Below are positions 45,275-54,106 of a stretch of 64,000 bases of DNA, in pieces. The notes beneath the pieces are model-generated. The model was not told where the DNA came from and searched no databases. It saw only the letters and a program-made list of their open reading frames with translations. Source of the DNA: Janthinobacterium sp. 61. Lineage in GTDB: Bacteria; Pseudomonadota; Gammaproteobacteria; Burkholderiales; Burkholderiaceae_D. The translations under genes and the position numbers were made by a program. How positions within the stretch are numbered: the stretch's first letter is position 1; the number at the start of each line of letters is the position of its first letter. The stretch spans positions 5,890,001 to 5,954,000 of the forward strand of contig NZ_PJMQ01000001.1 in assembly GCF_002846335.1 (NCBI RefSeq), in the 5' to 3' direction.

Positions 45275-46822
45275 TCAGGCGTGGCGCTTGAAGTCGCGGA
45301 AGCGGAATCCCACGAGGAACAGGGTGGCAAAGTAAGCCACGCCGCACAGGCTCACCAGCAAGGCCAGGGCACCGGCCCGCAACAGTGGATGGGCTTGCAT
45401 AGTGATCCAGTCGATGCGCAGTGCGCCGAAGGCGGCCACGCCGCCCATGACGATGAGCGCCGGCAGCAGGCGCAGGAAGAACTTGGTCCAACCAGGTTTG
45501 GGCGTGTAGATGCCGCGCTTGCGCAAGCCCCAATAGAGAAAAGTGGCGTTCAGGCAGGCGCCCAGGCCGATCGACAGTGCCAGGCCGGCCACCGCGATGT
45601 AGGGCACGAACAGCAAATTCATCAGCTGCGTGGCGATCAGCACGCCGATGGCGATTTTCACGGGCGTGCGGATGTCCTGGCGCGCATAGAATGCGGGCGC
45701 CAGGGTTTTCACGAGGATGATGCCGATCAGGCCCAGGCTGTAGGCCACCAGCGGTTCCGTCGACATGGTCACGGATTCGGCCGTAAATTTACCGTAGTGG
45801 AAGAGGGTGGCGATCAGCGGCGTGGCCAGGGTTGCCATGCCGACGGCGGCCGGCAATGCCAACAGGAAAGTCAGGCGCAAGCCCCAGTCCAGCAGGGCCG
45901 AGTATTCCGTCTTGTCGCCATCCACGTTTGCCTTCGACAGGCTGGGCAGCAAGATGGTGCCCAGGGCCACGCCCAGCATGGCGGTGGGAAACTCCATCAA
46001 GCGGTCCGCATACGACAGCCAGGAAATGCTGCCTTCGGCCAGTCGCGACGCGATGCTGGTATTGATCATCAGGCTGATCTGCGCTGCCGAGACGGCGAAC
46101 ACGGCCGGCCCCATCTTCTTCAGCACGCGGCGCACGCCGCCGTCGGACAGGCCGATGGCGGGATTGATCGACAGGCGCGGCAGCATGCCGATCTTGATCA
46201 GGGCAGGAATCTGGATGGCCACCTGCAGCAAGCCGCCGGCGAACACGGCAATTGCCATGGCGTAGATCGGCTGTTTCAGGTAAGGGGCGAGGAAGAGCGA
46301 GGCGGCGATGAATGATAAATTGAGCAACACTGGTGTGAAGGCAGGAATCTTGAATTCGCGCCAGGTATTCAAAATGCCGCCAGCCAGGGCTACGAAGGAC
46401 ATACAAGTAATATAAGGGAACATCAGCCGCGTCATCCACACGGCCGCGTCGAAGGCGCCGGGGTCCTTGGTCAGGCCCGTGGCGATCGCATACACGAACC
46501 ACGGCGCGCCGACGATGCCGATGAGGGATACGAGCAGGGTTGCCCAGACGAGGGTGGTGGCTACATGGTCGGCCAATTGCTTGCTCGCTTCCTGGCCATG
46601 CTGGTTCTTGTATTCCGACAAGATTGGCACGAAAGCTTGCGAGAACGCACCCTCGGCAAACAAGCGGCGCAACAGGTTGGGGATGCGGAAGGCAACAATG
46701 AAGGCGTCCGTGTAGGCGCCGGCGCCAAAGGCGCGCGCGAACAGGCTTTCACGTAATAATCCGGTTACACGGGACAGCATGGTCATGCTGGAGATGGCGG
46801 CGAGGGTTTTAAGCAAGTTCAT
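45275..46822 (-). CDS. murJ: Lipid II flippase MurJ
   Basis: 515 residues with about 14 membrane segments. The N-terminal MLSRVTGLLRESLFARAFG with conserved Arg residues and the LFAEGAFSQAFVPILSEY motif are those of MurJ/MviN. It flips lipid II across the inner membrane for peptidoglycan synthesis. Its ATG at 46822 is preceded by CCCCC with no Shine-Dalgarno, and a TATAAT (46836-46831 on the minus strand) lies only 8 bases before it, so a leaderless mRNA is possible. It is divergent from rpsT, a common arrangement in beta-proteobacteria. Confidence 0.95.
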   Translation of the reverse strand: MNLLKTLAAISSMTMLSRVTGLLRESLFARAFGAGAYTDAFIVAFRIPNLLRRLFAEGAFSQAFVPILSEYKNQHGQEASKQLADHVATTLVWATLLVSLIGIVGAPWFVYAIATGLTKDPGAFDAAVWMTRLMFPYITCMSFVALAGGILNTWREFKIPAFTPVLLNLSFIAASLFLAPYLKQPIYAMAIAVFAGGLLQVAIQIPALIKIGMLPRLSINPAIGLSDGGVRRVLKKMGPAVFAVSAAQISLMINTSIASRLAEGSISWLSYADRLMEFPTAMLGVALGTILLPSLSKANVDGDKTEYSALLDWGLRLTFLLALPAAVGMATLATPLIATLFHYGKFTAESVTMSTEPLVAYSLGLIGIILVKTLAPAFYARQDIRTPVKIAIGVLIATQLMNLLFVPYIAVAGLALSIGLGACLNATFLYWGLRKRGIYTPKPGWTKFFLRLLPALIVMGGVAAFGALRIDWITMQAHPLLRAGALALLVSLCGVAYFATLFLVGFRFRDFKRHA

Positions 46823-46944
46823 GGGGGCAGATTATAGCCGCCCGCTGTACCGTTAAACGCTTAAAATATGGTAACAAACGCTGCGGATTCGCCCTTGTCA
46901 GGCCCATTTCCAGGTGTTTTTGGCGTCACACACGGTTTTTTGAT

Positions 46945-46973
46945 TTGCCCCCGCTTGAAAATATCGCTATAAT
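46945..46973 (+). promoter_or_regulatory. Promoter of rpsT
   Basis: TTGCCC (46945-46950), 17 bases, then a perfect TATAAT (46968-46973). The predicted transcript has a leader of about 140 bases before the rpsT start. Confidence 0.65.
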
Positions 46974-47002
46974 CGAAGGCTGTACAGAATTCTGTTACGC
47001 AG

Positions 47003-47086
47003 ACACTAATGTTTGACAGGCACTGGTTTGGCACACATGGTTCGGCAGACGCACAGAACGCACCGGTTGGCAAACACTAATGTTTG
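47003..47086 (+). repeat. Repeated element in the rpsT leader
   Basis: ACACTAATGTTTG occurs at 47003-47015 and 47074-47086. The second copy is within a hairpin CAAACA-CTAA-TGTTTG. Both lie in the leader between the promoter and the rpsT start, so they could take part in the known autoregulation of S20 synthesis. Confidence 0.5.
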
Positions 47087-47119
47087 CAAACGCACTTTGA
47101 CCCTGTTTTAGGAAATTCC

Positions 47120-47386
47120 ATGGCAAATACCGCACAAGCGCGCAAACGCGCTCGTCAAGCAGTTAAGCAAAACGCACACAATTCGTCCCAACGTTCGACC
47201 TTGCGCACGGCTATCAAAGCTGCTCGCAAAGCGATCCAGGGCGGCGACAAGGCAGCAGCTGCTGCAATCTTCCAAGCATCCGTGTCGACCATCGACCGTA
47301 TCGCTGACAAGAAGATCATCCACAAAAACAAGGCAGCTCGCCATAAGAGCCGTCTGGCAGCTGCTTTGAAAGCACTGTCCGCTTAA
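47120..47386 (+). CDS. rpsT: 30S ribosomal protein S20
   Basis: 88 residues from ATG 47120 after an AGGAAATT site. The sequence is rich in Lys, Arg and Ala ([20 protein letters not shown], ending [10 protein letters not shown]) and is typical of S20. It binds 16S rRNA early in assembly of the small subunit. A longer frame begins at 47084 but lacks the conserved [13 protein letters not shown] start. A terminator follows at 47456. Confidence 0.97.
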   Translation: MANTAQARKRARQAVKQNAHNSSQRSTLRTAIKAARKAIQGGDKAAAAAIFQASVSTIDRIADKKIIHKNKAARHKSRLAAALKALSA

Positions 47387-47455
47387 TATTCACCAGCAGG
47401 CAAGCCACCACGGTGGCCTTGCCTGTGCCGGCACGCTGGCACTGGTTGAAAAGCA

Positions 47456-47487
47456 AAAACCCGCAGATTTATTCTGGCGGGTTTTTT
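47456..47487 (+). terminator. rpsT terminator
   Basis: AAAACCCGCAGA-TTTAT-TCTGGCGGGTTTT with one bulged G, then more T. It lies 70 bases after the rpsT stop codon. Confidence 0.85.
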
Positions 47488-47558
47488 CGCGTTTTTCATT
47501 TTTTATTCGCTTGTTTTTGCGGCCCTGTCCGCGCTGGACAGCGGCCGGCCGCCACGGT

Positions 47559-48011
47559 CTAGCGCGCTGCGGGCAGGTTGCCGATGCTCATGCCCGGCTT
47601 GATGTTCTTTTGCTTGAACCAGCCCAAATGCATTTCCAGCGCATAGCGCACGGGCACGGTCCTGGTCGAACAATGGCTGTCGAGCGTGTACGCTTGCATG
47701 TCTTCGATGTTGACGATCTTGCCACCGGCATCGATAAAGGCCACGGACAGGGGCAGCGGCGTGTTTTTCATCCACATGCATTGCGTCGATGGGTTACCGA
47801 AGACGAACAGCATGCCCGCATTGGCTGGCAACTTTTCGCGGTACATCAAGCCTTGTTCGCGTTGCTCTTCCGTGGCGGCCACTTCCGCGTGGATTAAATG
47901 CATGCCGGCCGAGAGCTGCAAGCTCTTGCCTTGTGGCGCTTGTGCTTGCGCAATGCTGGCGCAAGCCATCAGGGCGGTGGAAAGGCTGAGGCGGCGAAGG
48001 GATGTTTTCAT
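47559..48011 (-). CDS. DUF192 family exported protein
   Basis: 150 residues with a signal peptide ending at ASIAQAQA. The DUF192 hallmarks are present: EQREQGLMYREKLPANAGMLF, CMWMKNTPLPLSVAFI and the C-terminal ALEMHLGWFKQKNI. The family is widespread and exported, with no settled function. It reads on the same strand as the small repeat protein and rluE, with gaps of 100-130 bases. Confidence 0.88.
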   Translation of the reverse strand: MKTSLRRLSLSTALMACASIAQAQAPQGKSLQLSAGMHLIHAEVAATEEQREQGLMYREKLPANAGMLFVFGNPSTQCMWMKNTPLPLSVAFIDAGGKIVNIEDMQAYTLDSHCSTRTVPVRYALEMHLGWFKQKNIKPGMSIGNLPAAR

Positions 48012-48142
48012 GGCGCGGGACGGTGGCAGCGAAGCGGCGATTAAGCCATGCTGGCGGCCGCCTGGTCAAGCATGCTGCCTGGCGGCGCCGAAAGCGTGGG
48101 GTTACAGCAACATGGTTGCTGCCGTCATCCCGGTGACTGCGC

Positions 48143-48448
48143 CTATTTCACGGGCTTGCCTGCTTCAGCGGCAGGCTGCTTCGTCTTGCGCGGCTGGGGA
48201 ATCAGGCGCGGTGCATCGGTTGCGGCCGAGGCCTTGGTCCGCGCCGCATCTGTCGCCGCCGATGCGTTGATCGAGGCTGCTGCCGGCTTGAGGGCATCGG
48301 TGGCGGCCGAGGCATGGCTGGCAGCCGATGCAGGTGGCGGCTTGACGGCATCGGTAGCAGCGGAAGCGTGCACCTGGGCGCCCGATTGGGCCAGTGCGGC
48401 GCCGGCAAGCAGGGAGGCGGTCAGTGCCAGTATTGCTTTTGTCATCAT
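48143..48448 (-). CDS. Small exported protein with ASAATDA repeats
   Basis: 101 residues. A signal peptide ends at AGAALAQ. The mature part is Ala-rich and contains four copies of a (N/H/K)ASAATDA unit, separated by short Lys/Pro segments, and ends in a basic Lys/Pro tail. It is probably disordered. I do not recognise a family. The ATG (with a second Met) follows a GGAAAG site. Confidence 0.65.
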   Translation of the reverse strand: MMTKAILALTASLLAGAALAQSGAQVHASAATDAVKPPPASAASHASAATDALKPAAASINASAATDAARTKASAATDAPRLIPQPRKTKQPAAEAGKPVK

Positions 48449-48555
48449 CTTTCCTTTTTCGTCATGTGAAGGTGAGATGATTTTAATGCATTATCTAAAA
48501 ATAAATAGTGCTTATTGGCAAAATTCAGTGCTGACGCCGTTTTTTCTTGTCCTGC

Positions 48556-49119
48556 TCACGTTTTTCCAATGTTCTCGGCCGGCACTTCACACCATTCGCC
48601 GGGCAGCAGAGGGTGGCTGGCCAGCGAGAACGGGCCGATGGCGCTGCGCACCAGGCGCAGGGTGGGCAGGCCGACGGCAGCCGTCATGCGCCGCACTTGC
48701 CGGTTTTTTCCTTCCTTTAAAGTTATCGCCAGCCATGAGGTCGGCTTGTCGGCGCGCGCGCGGATGGGCGGGTTGCGTGGCCACAGCCAGTCCGGCTCGG
48801 CGATACGCACGGCCTTGCAAGGCTTGGTAGTGAAATCGCCCAGGTCCAGTGGCGCCTGCAGGCGCGCCAGGCTGGCGGCGTCGGGCACACCATCGACCTG
48901 CACCAGGTAGGTTTTCGCTTCCTTGCGGTCGGGGTGGCTGATCTCGTGTTGCAGTCGGCCGTCGTCCGTCAGCAGCAGCAAGCCTTCGCTGTCGGCGTCG
49001 AGCCGGCCGGCCGGGTAGATGCCGGGAATGGTCAAATGGTCGGCCAGGGTGAGGCGGCCGTCCTGCGGCGAAAACTGGCACAAGACCTGGAATGGTTTAT
49101 TGAAGAGGATGAGTGGCAT
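48556..49119 (-). CDS. rluE: 23S rRNA pseudouridine synthase RluE
   Basis: 187 residues from ATG 49119 (MPLILFNKPFQVLCQF); an upstream start adds 17 non-conserved residues. The catalytic Asp lies in GRLDADSEGLLLLTDDG, and KEGKNRQVRRMTAAVG is the conserved C-terminal motif. The short length, lacking an S4 domain, fits RluE (23S U2457) rather than RluB. It is divergent from icd. Confidence 0.88.
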   Translation of the reverse strand: MPLILFNKPFQVLCQFSPQDGRLTLADHLTIPGIYPAGRLDADSEGLLLLTDDGRLQHEISHPDRKEAKTYLVQVDGVPDAASLARLQAPLDLGDFTTKPCKAVRIAEPDWLWPRNPPIRARADKPTSWLAITLKEGKNRQVRRMTAAVGLPTLRLVRSAIGPFSLASHPLLPGEWCEVPAENIGKT

Positions 49120-49428
49120 GCTGATAGATGAATTGATGCAAACGATGGTGACCGCTGATTGGCGCCGCAAAAGCGTGGCGCCCTGTAAGATACTGGTGCA
49201 TAATGTGAAACGCTAGTCTTATGTCTTATAGAAGACTTGAGTCAGTGTGGCGATAAGGTTCTTTGGCGCAGCATTCTGCATGGCGATGCGGATGGCCCTG
49301 CTGTTCCTTCCCTGCTAAAGTGCGTTGTTGCCGCCATGTTCGGACTTGTTTTTGTAAACTCTGCAACCGCAGAGCGCGTCGCCGGCCTGTGTTGCCCGCC
49401 AGCGGTGTATCCCACTTCGGAGATCACG

Positions 49429-50682
49429 ATGTATCAACATATCACTGTACCTGCTGACGGCCAAAAAATCACCGTCAACGCCGATTTTTCGCTGAATGTA
49501 CCAGATAATCCCATCGTTCCCTTCATTGAAGGCGATGGCACGGGCATCGATATCAGCCCGGTCATGATCAAGGTGATCGACGCTGCCGTGGCCAAGGCCT
49601 ATGGCGGCGCGCGCAAGATCAGCTGGATGGAAATCTATGCGGGCGAGAAATCGACGAATGTGTACGGTCCCGATGTGTGGCTGCCGGAAGAAACGTTGGC
49701 CGTACTGAAAGATTACGTCGTCTCCATCAAGGGGCCGCTGACCACGCCCGTCGGTGGCGGCATCCGCTCGCTGAACGTGGCCCTGCGCCAGCAGCTCGAT
49801 TTGTACGTCTGCCTGCGTCCCGTGCGTTACTTCACGGGCGTGCCATCGCCCGTGAAAGAGCCGGAAAAGACGGACATGGTAATTTTCCGCGAAAACTCGG
49901 AAGACATCTACGCGGGCATCGAATACCAGCAAGGCTCGCCCGAAGCCAAGAAATTGATGGATTTCCTGATCAATGAAATGGGCGTGACCAAGATCCGCTT
50001 CCCGGCCACGTCGGGCCTGGGCATCAAGCCCGTGTCCATTGAAGGCACGGAGCGCCTGGTGCGCAAGGCCATCCAGTACGCAATCGACAATGACAAGCCA
50101 TCCGTGACGATCGTGCACAAAGGCAACATCATGAAGTACACGGAAGGCGGCTTCCGCGACTGGGCGTATGCGCTGGCGCAAAAGGAATTCGGCGCCGAAC
50201 TGATCGATGGTGGTCCATGGTGCAAGTTCAAGAATCCGAAGACGGGCCGCGATATCATCGTCAAGGATTCCATCGCTGACGCGTTCCTGCAACAAATCCT
50301 GCTGCGTCCGGCCGAATACAGCGTCATCGCCACCTTGAATTTGAACGGCGATTACATTTCCGACGCGCTGGCGGCGCAAGTGGGCGGCATCGGCATCGCG
50401 CCGGGTGCCAACCTGTCCGACTCCGTCGCCATGTTTGAAGCGACGCATGGCACGGCGCCAAAGTATGCGGGCAAGGATTACGTGAACCCCGGTTCCCTGA
50501 TCCTGTCGGCGGAAATGATGCTACGTCACATGGGCTGGCTGGAAGCGGCCGACCTGATCATTTCGTCGATGCAAAAGTCGATCGCCTCGAAGCGCGTCAC
50601 CTACGATTTCGCCCGCCTGATGGAAGGCGCGACGCAAGTATCGTGCTCCGGTTTCGGCCAGGTGATGATCGAGCATATGTAA
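49429..50682 (+). CDS. icd: Isocitrate dehydrogenase (NADP)
   Basis: 417 residues from ATG 49429 ([16 protein letters not shown]). It is the E. coli type: substrate and phosphorylation site [13 protein letters not shown] (Ser114), [15 protein letters not shown], and NADP/metal residues in [12 protein letters not shown] and [15 protein letters not shown]. It converts isocitrate to 2-oxoglutarate in the TCA cycle. The Ser suggests control by an IDH kinase (AceK). The frame is open upstream to 49237 but that part is not conserved. Confidence 0.97.
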   Translation: MYQHITVPADGQKITVNADFSLNVPDNPIVPFIEGDGTGIDISPVMIKVIDAAVAKAYGGARKISWMEIYAGEKSTNVYGPDVWLPEETLAVLKDYVVSIKGPLTTPVGGGIRSLNVALRQQLDLYVCLRPVRYFTGVPSPVKEPEKTDMVIFRENSEDIYAGIEYQQGSPEAKKLMDFLINEMGVTKIRFPATSGLGIKPVSIEGTERLVRKAIQYAIDNDKPSVTIVHKGNIMKYTEGGFRDWAYALAQKEFGAELIDGGPWCKFKNPKTGRDIIVKDSIADAFLQQILLRPAEYSVIATLNLNGDYISDALAAQVGGIGIAPGANLSDSVAMFEATHGTAPKYAGKDYVNPGSLILSAEMMLRHMGWLEAADLIISSMQKSIASKRVTYDFARLMEGATQVSCSGFGQVMIEHM

Positions 50683-50726
50683 CTGGAGGGGCGGGGCAGG
50701 GTGCAGCGCACCCTGCGGACGAAAAA

Positions 50727-50752
50727 AAACCCCGTCAGGAGACGGGGTTTTT
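50727..50752. terminator. Bidirectional terminator between icd and csp
   Basis: AAACCCCGTC-AGGA-GACGGGGTTT with A and T runs on both sides. It ends both convergent transcripts. Confidence 0.9.
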
Positions 50753-50774
50753 CACATCTGAGGGCCGGCGATGC

Positions 50775-50978
50775 TTAGGCTGCTTGGATGTTGGAAGCTT
50801 GCTTGCCTTTAGGGCCTTGCGTGACTTCGAATTGAACTTTTTGACCTTCTTTGAGGGTCTTGAAACCGTTCATGTTGATTGCGGAGAAGTGAGCAAACAA
50901 ATCTTCGCCGCCGTCATCTGGAGTGATGAAGCCAAAACCTTTGGAATCATTGAACCACTTAACTGTACCTGTTGCCAT
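50775..50978 (-). CDS. Cold shock protein (CspA family)
   Basis: 67 residues from ATG 50978. RNP1 KGFGFI and RNP2 DLFAHF are visible in a single cold-shock domain. It binds RNA or single-stranded DNA as a chaperone. The gap of 320 bases upstream allows a long leader as in many csp genes. Paralogues are usual, so no specific csp letter is given. Confidence 0.95.
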   Translation of the reverse strand: MATGTVKWFNDSKGFGFITPDDGGEDLFAHFSAINMNGFKTLKEGQKVQFEVTQGPKGKQASNIQAA

Positions 50979-51299
50979 AAAAAGAACTTTCAAAATTAAA
51001 ACAAATCACACGAGCCATAAAAGCAAGAAGCTTCTTGCCCCCTCCTCGACGTCTCACTTCTTATCAAGCTGTACATTACTGCAACAGTCGATACAGCATT
51101 GTTGGCGGAATAAATAATGAAGTCAAGCGCTTTTCCATCGATATTGCCAAATTCTTCACGGCAACCAAAAAAGCAACTCTTGATTTTGACAGCAAGGTCG
51201 CCATCTGCGCACTATTAAGAAAACGCGTAAGATTGAAAACAATTGGAAAGGCGTAGATATTGCGCATGACAACCACTGTGAAAGCATTAGAATAAGCGT
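50979..51299. promoter_or_regulatory. Divergent control region of csp and clpSA
   Basis: No gene is supported. For clpS a TTGACA at 51186-51191 with CACTAT 18 bases later is a possible promoter. The AT-rich left part probably forms the csp leader and promoter. Confidence 0.35.
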
Positions 51300-51602
51300 A
51301 TGGCAACCAAGCACGACACAGAAACCCTGCTGGAGCGGCAAGTGCTGAAGCCGCCACCGCTCTACCAGGTGGCCTTGCTCAATGACGACTACACCCCGAT
51401 GGAATTTGTGGTGGCCATCATTCAGGAGTATTTCAACAAGGACCGTGAAACGGCGACGCAAATCATGCTCAGTGTTCATCGCTACGGCAAAGGAGTGTGC
51501 GGCGTGTTCTCTAAAGATATAGCGTGTACCAAAGTGGAGTTCGTTTTAACGCATGCGCGCAAGGCGGGGCACCCCCTGCAGTGCGTGATGGAGGAAGTAT
51601 GA
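51300..51602 (+). CDS. clpS: ClpS adaptor
   Basis: 100 residues. The conserved core [21 protein letters not shown] and [18 protein letters not shown] holds the N-degron pocket (the Asn-Asp-Asp and a His in MLSVHRYG). It delivers N-end-rule substrates to ClpAP. The stop codon overlaps the clpA start (ATGA), so the two are made together. Confidence 0.96.
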   Translation: MATKHDTETLLERQVLKPPPLYQVALLNDDYTPMEFVVAIIQEYFNKDRETATQIMLSVHRYGKGVCGVFSKDIACTKVEFVLTHARKAGHPLQCVMEEV

Positions 51603-53899
51603 TTGCGCAGGAATTAGAAGTAAGTTTGCACATGGCGTTTGTCGAAGCTCGGCAGGCACGGCACGAATTCATCACGGTTGAGCATTTACTGCTGGCACTG
51701 CTGGACAATCCCTCCGCTGCAGAGGTGTTGCGTGCCTGCGCGGTCAATATAGAGGACCTGCGCAAGACCCTCACCAATTTCATCGGCGATAACACGCCGA
51801 CCGTGCCTGGCACGGGCGAAGTCGACACCCAGCCGACGCTTGGTTTCCAGCGCGTGATCCAGCGCGCCATCATGCACGTCCAGTCCGCTTCGAATGGCAA
51901 GAAGGAGGTCACGGGCGCCAATGTGCTGGTGGCCATCTTCGGCGAAAAGGATTCGCATGCGGTCTACTACCTGCACCAGCAGGGAGTGACGCGCCTGGAT
52001 GTGGTCAATTTCATTTCGCACGGCGTGCGCAAGGACCAGTCGACGGAAAGCGCGAAAGCCTCCGAAGGCGTGGAAGAAGCGCCCGTCGATGGCCAGCCGA
52101 AGGAAAGCCCGCTCGACCAGTTCACGCAAAACCTGAACAAGGCCGCTGCCGAAGGCAAGATCGACCCCCTGATCGGGCGCGAGGAAGAAGTCGACCGCGT
52201 GATCCAGATCCTGTGCCGCCGCCGCAAGAACAATCCCTTGCTGGTCGGCGAGGCGGGCGTGGGCAAGACGGCCATCGCCGAAGGGCTGGCTTACCGCATC
52301 ACGCAAAGCGATGTGCCGGAAATCCTGCAGAATGCCGTCGTGTATTCGCTGGATATGGGCGCCTTGCTGGCAGGTACCAAATATCGCGGTGACTTCGAAC
52401 AGCGCCTGAAAGCCGTGCTGAAGCAATTGAAGGATAATCCGAACGGCATCCTGTTCATCGACGAAATCCACACCATCATCGGTGCGGGCTCGGCTTCGGG
52501 CGGCACGCTGGACGCCTCCAATCTGCTGAAACCGGCATTGGCGAATGGCCAGCTGAAATGCATCGGCGCGACCACGTACACGGAGTTCCGCGGCGTGTTT
52601 GAGAAAGATCATGCCTTGAGCCGCCGTTTCCAGAAGGTGGACGTCAACGAGCCGACCGTCGAGCAAACCGTGCAGATCCTGCGCGGCTTGAAATCGCGTT
52701 TCGAAGAGCACCATGGCGTGAAATACTCGGCCTCGGCCCTGTCGACGGCGGCCGAACTGGCGGCGCGTTTCATCAATGATCGCCATCTGCCCGACAAGGC
52801 GATCGACGTCATCGATGAAGCGGGCGCGGCACAGCGCATTCTGCCGAAGTCGAAGCAAAAGAAAACCATCGGCAAGGCCGAGATCGAGGACATCATTGCC
52901 AAGATCGCGCGCATTCCGCCGCAAACGGTCAACCAGGACGACCGCAGCAAGCTGCAGACGATTGACCGCGATTTGCGCAACGTGGTGTTTGGGCAAGATC
53001 CCGCCATCGACGCGCTGGCGTCCGCCATCAAGATGGCGCGTGCTGGCCTGGGCAAGACGGACAAGCCGATCGGCTCCTTCCTGTTCTCCGGTCCTACCGG
53101 TGTCGGCAAGACCGAGGTGGCCAAGCAACTGGCCTTCATCCTCGGCATCGAGCTGATCCGTTTCGACATGTCGGAATACATGGAACGCCACGCGGTCAGC
53201 CGTTTGATCGGCGCGCCACCGGGCTATGTTGGTTTCGACCAGGGCGGTTTGCTGACGGAAGCGATCACCAAGAAGCCGCATGCAGTCTTGCTGCTCGATG
53301 AAATTGAGAAAGCCCATCCGGACATTTTCAATATCCTGCTGCAAGTGATGGATCATGGCACCTTGACGGATAACAATGGCCGCAAAGCCGATTTCCGTAA
53401 CGTGATCATCATCATGACGACGAATGCGGGTGCGGAAAGCTTGCAGAAAGCCTCGATCGGTTTCACCAATTCCAAGCAGGCAGGCGACGAGATGGCCGAC
53501 ATCAAGCGCATGTTCACGCCGGAATTCCGCAACCGTATTGACGCGACCATCAGCTTCCGCGCGCTGGACCAGGAAATCATCCTGCGCGTGGTCGACAAGT
53601 TCCTGATGCAGCTGGAAGAACAGTTGCACGAGAAAAAGGTTGAAGCCGTGTTTACCGAGAAGCTGCGTGCTTTCCTTGGCAAGAAAGGCTTCGATCCTTT
53701 GATGGGCGCGCGGCCGATGGCACGCCTGATCCAGGATCTGATCCGCAAGGCCCTGGCTGACGAACTGTTGTTCGGCCGCCTGGTCACGGGCGGACGGGTC
53801 ACGGTCGACCTCGACGACAAGGACCAGGTCTTGCTGGAATTCCCGGAACCGCCAGACGCGGCGCCGACAGCTGCACCGGAAACGGTGGAAGTGGAATAA
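51599..53899 (+). CDS. clpA: ATP-dependent Clp protease ATPase subunit ClpA
   Basis: 766 residues from ATG 51599. A Clp-N domain (1-145) is followed by two AAA+ modules ([30 protein letters not shown]). There is no ClpB middle coiled coil. The IGF loop that contacts ClpP is visible in [11 protein letters not shown]. It unfolds substrates for ClpP with the help of ClpS. The C-terminal tail is Pro/Ala-rich. Confidence 0.97.
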   Translation: MIAQELEVSLHMAFVEARQARHEFITVEHLLLALLDNPSAAEVLRACAVNIEDLRKTLTNFIGDNTPTVPGTGEVDTQPTLGFQRVIQRAIMHVQSASNGKKEVTGANVLVAIFGEKDSHAVYYLHQQGVTRLDVVNFISHGVRKDQSTESAKASEGVEEAPVDGQPKESPLDQFTQNLNKAAAEGKIDPLIGREEEVDRVIQILCRRRKNNPLLVGEAGVGKTAIAEGLAYRITQSDVPEILQNAVVYSLDMGALLAGTKYRGDFEQRLKAVLKQLKDNPNGILFIDEIHTIIGAGSASGGTLDASNLLKPALANGQLKCIGATTYTEFRGVFEKDHALSRRFQKVDVNEPTVEQTVQILRGLKSRFEEHHGVKYSASALSTAAELAARFINDRHLPDKAIDVIDEAGAAQRILPKSKQKKTIGKAEIEDIIAKIARIPPQTVNQDDRSKLQTIDRDLRNVVFGQDPAIDALASAIKMARAGLGKTDKPIGSFLFSGPTGVGKTEVAKQLAFILGIELIRFDMSEYMERHAVSRLIGAPPGYVGFDQGGLLTEAITKKPHAVLLLDEIEKAHPDIFNILLQVMDHGTLTDNNGRKADFRNVIIIMTTNAGAESLQKASIGFTNSKQAGDEMADIKRMFTPEFRNRIDATISFRALDQEIILRVVDKFLMQLEEQLHEKKVEAVFTEKLRAFLGKKGFDPLMGARPMARLIQDLIRKALADELLFGRLVTGGRVTVDLDDKDQVLLEFPEPPDAAPTAAPETVEVE

Positions 53900-53924
53900 G
53901 CGCAGCCTGGCTGCTTTCAAAAAG

Positions 53925-53957
53925 AACCCGCCCACGCAAGTGGCGCGGGTTTTTTTA
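53925..53957 (+). terminator. clpA terminator
   Basis: AACCCGC-CCAC-GCAA-GTGG-c-GCGGGTT followed by T runs, 25 bases after the clpA stop. Confidence 0.85.
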
Positions 53958-54106
53958 CGTGCATACCATCAGTCAAGGAAAGTGTTGTTAAAATAACCTT
54001 GTTTAAAAATAGGTATTGCTTTTGCACAAGCTATGCAAGAATCAGGATCCCGGTGTCGGCCATGCCCCGCATCGTTTCGTGTCCCTGGCTCTTGAAAGAC
54101 TGCTCA

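Noticed and set aside
45068..46315. Plus-strand frame running from the PEP-CTERM gene into murJ
   Set aside because: It crosses a strong terminator and is rich in Gln/His; it is a shadow of murJ.
49237..49428. N-terminal extension of icd
   Set aside because: The frame is open, but the added sequence is not conserved and the ATG at 49429 fits the family.
51686..53935. Minus-strand frame of about 750 codons across clpA
   Set aside because: Shadow of clpA caused by GC-rich codon use; no recognisable domain and no ribosome site.
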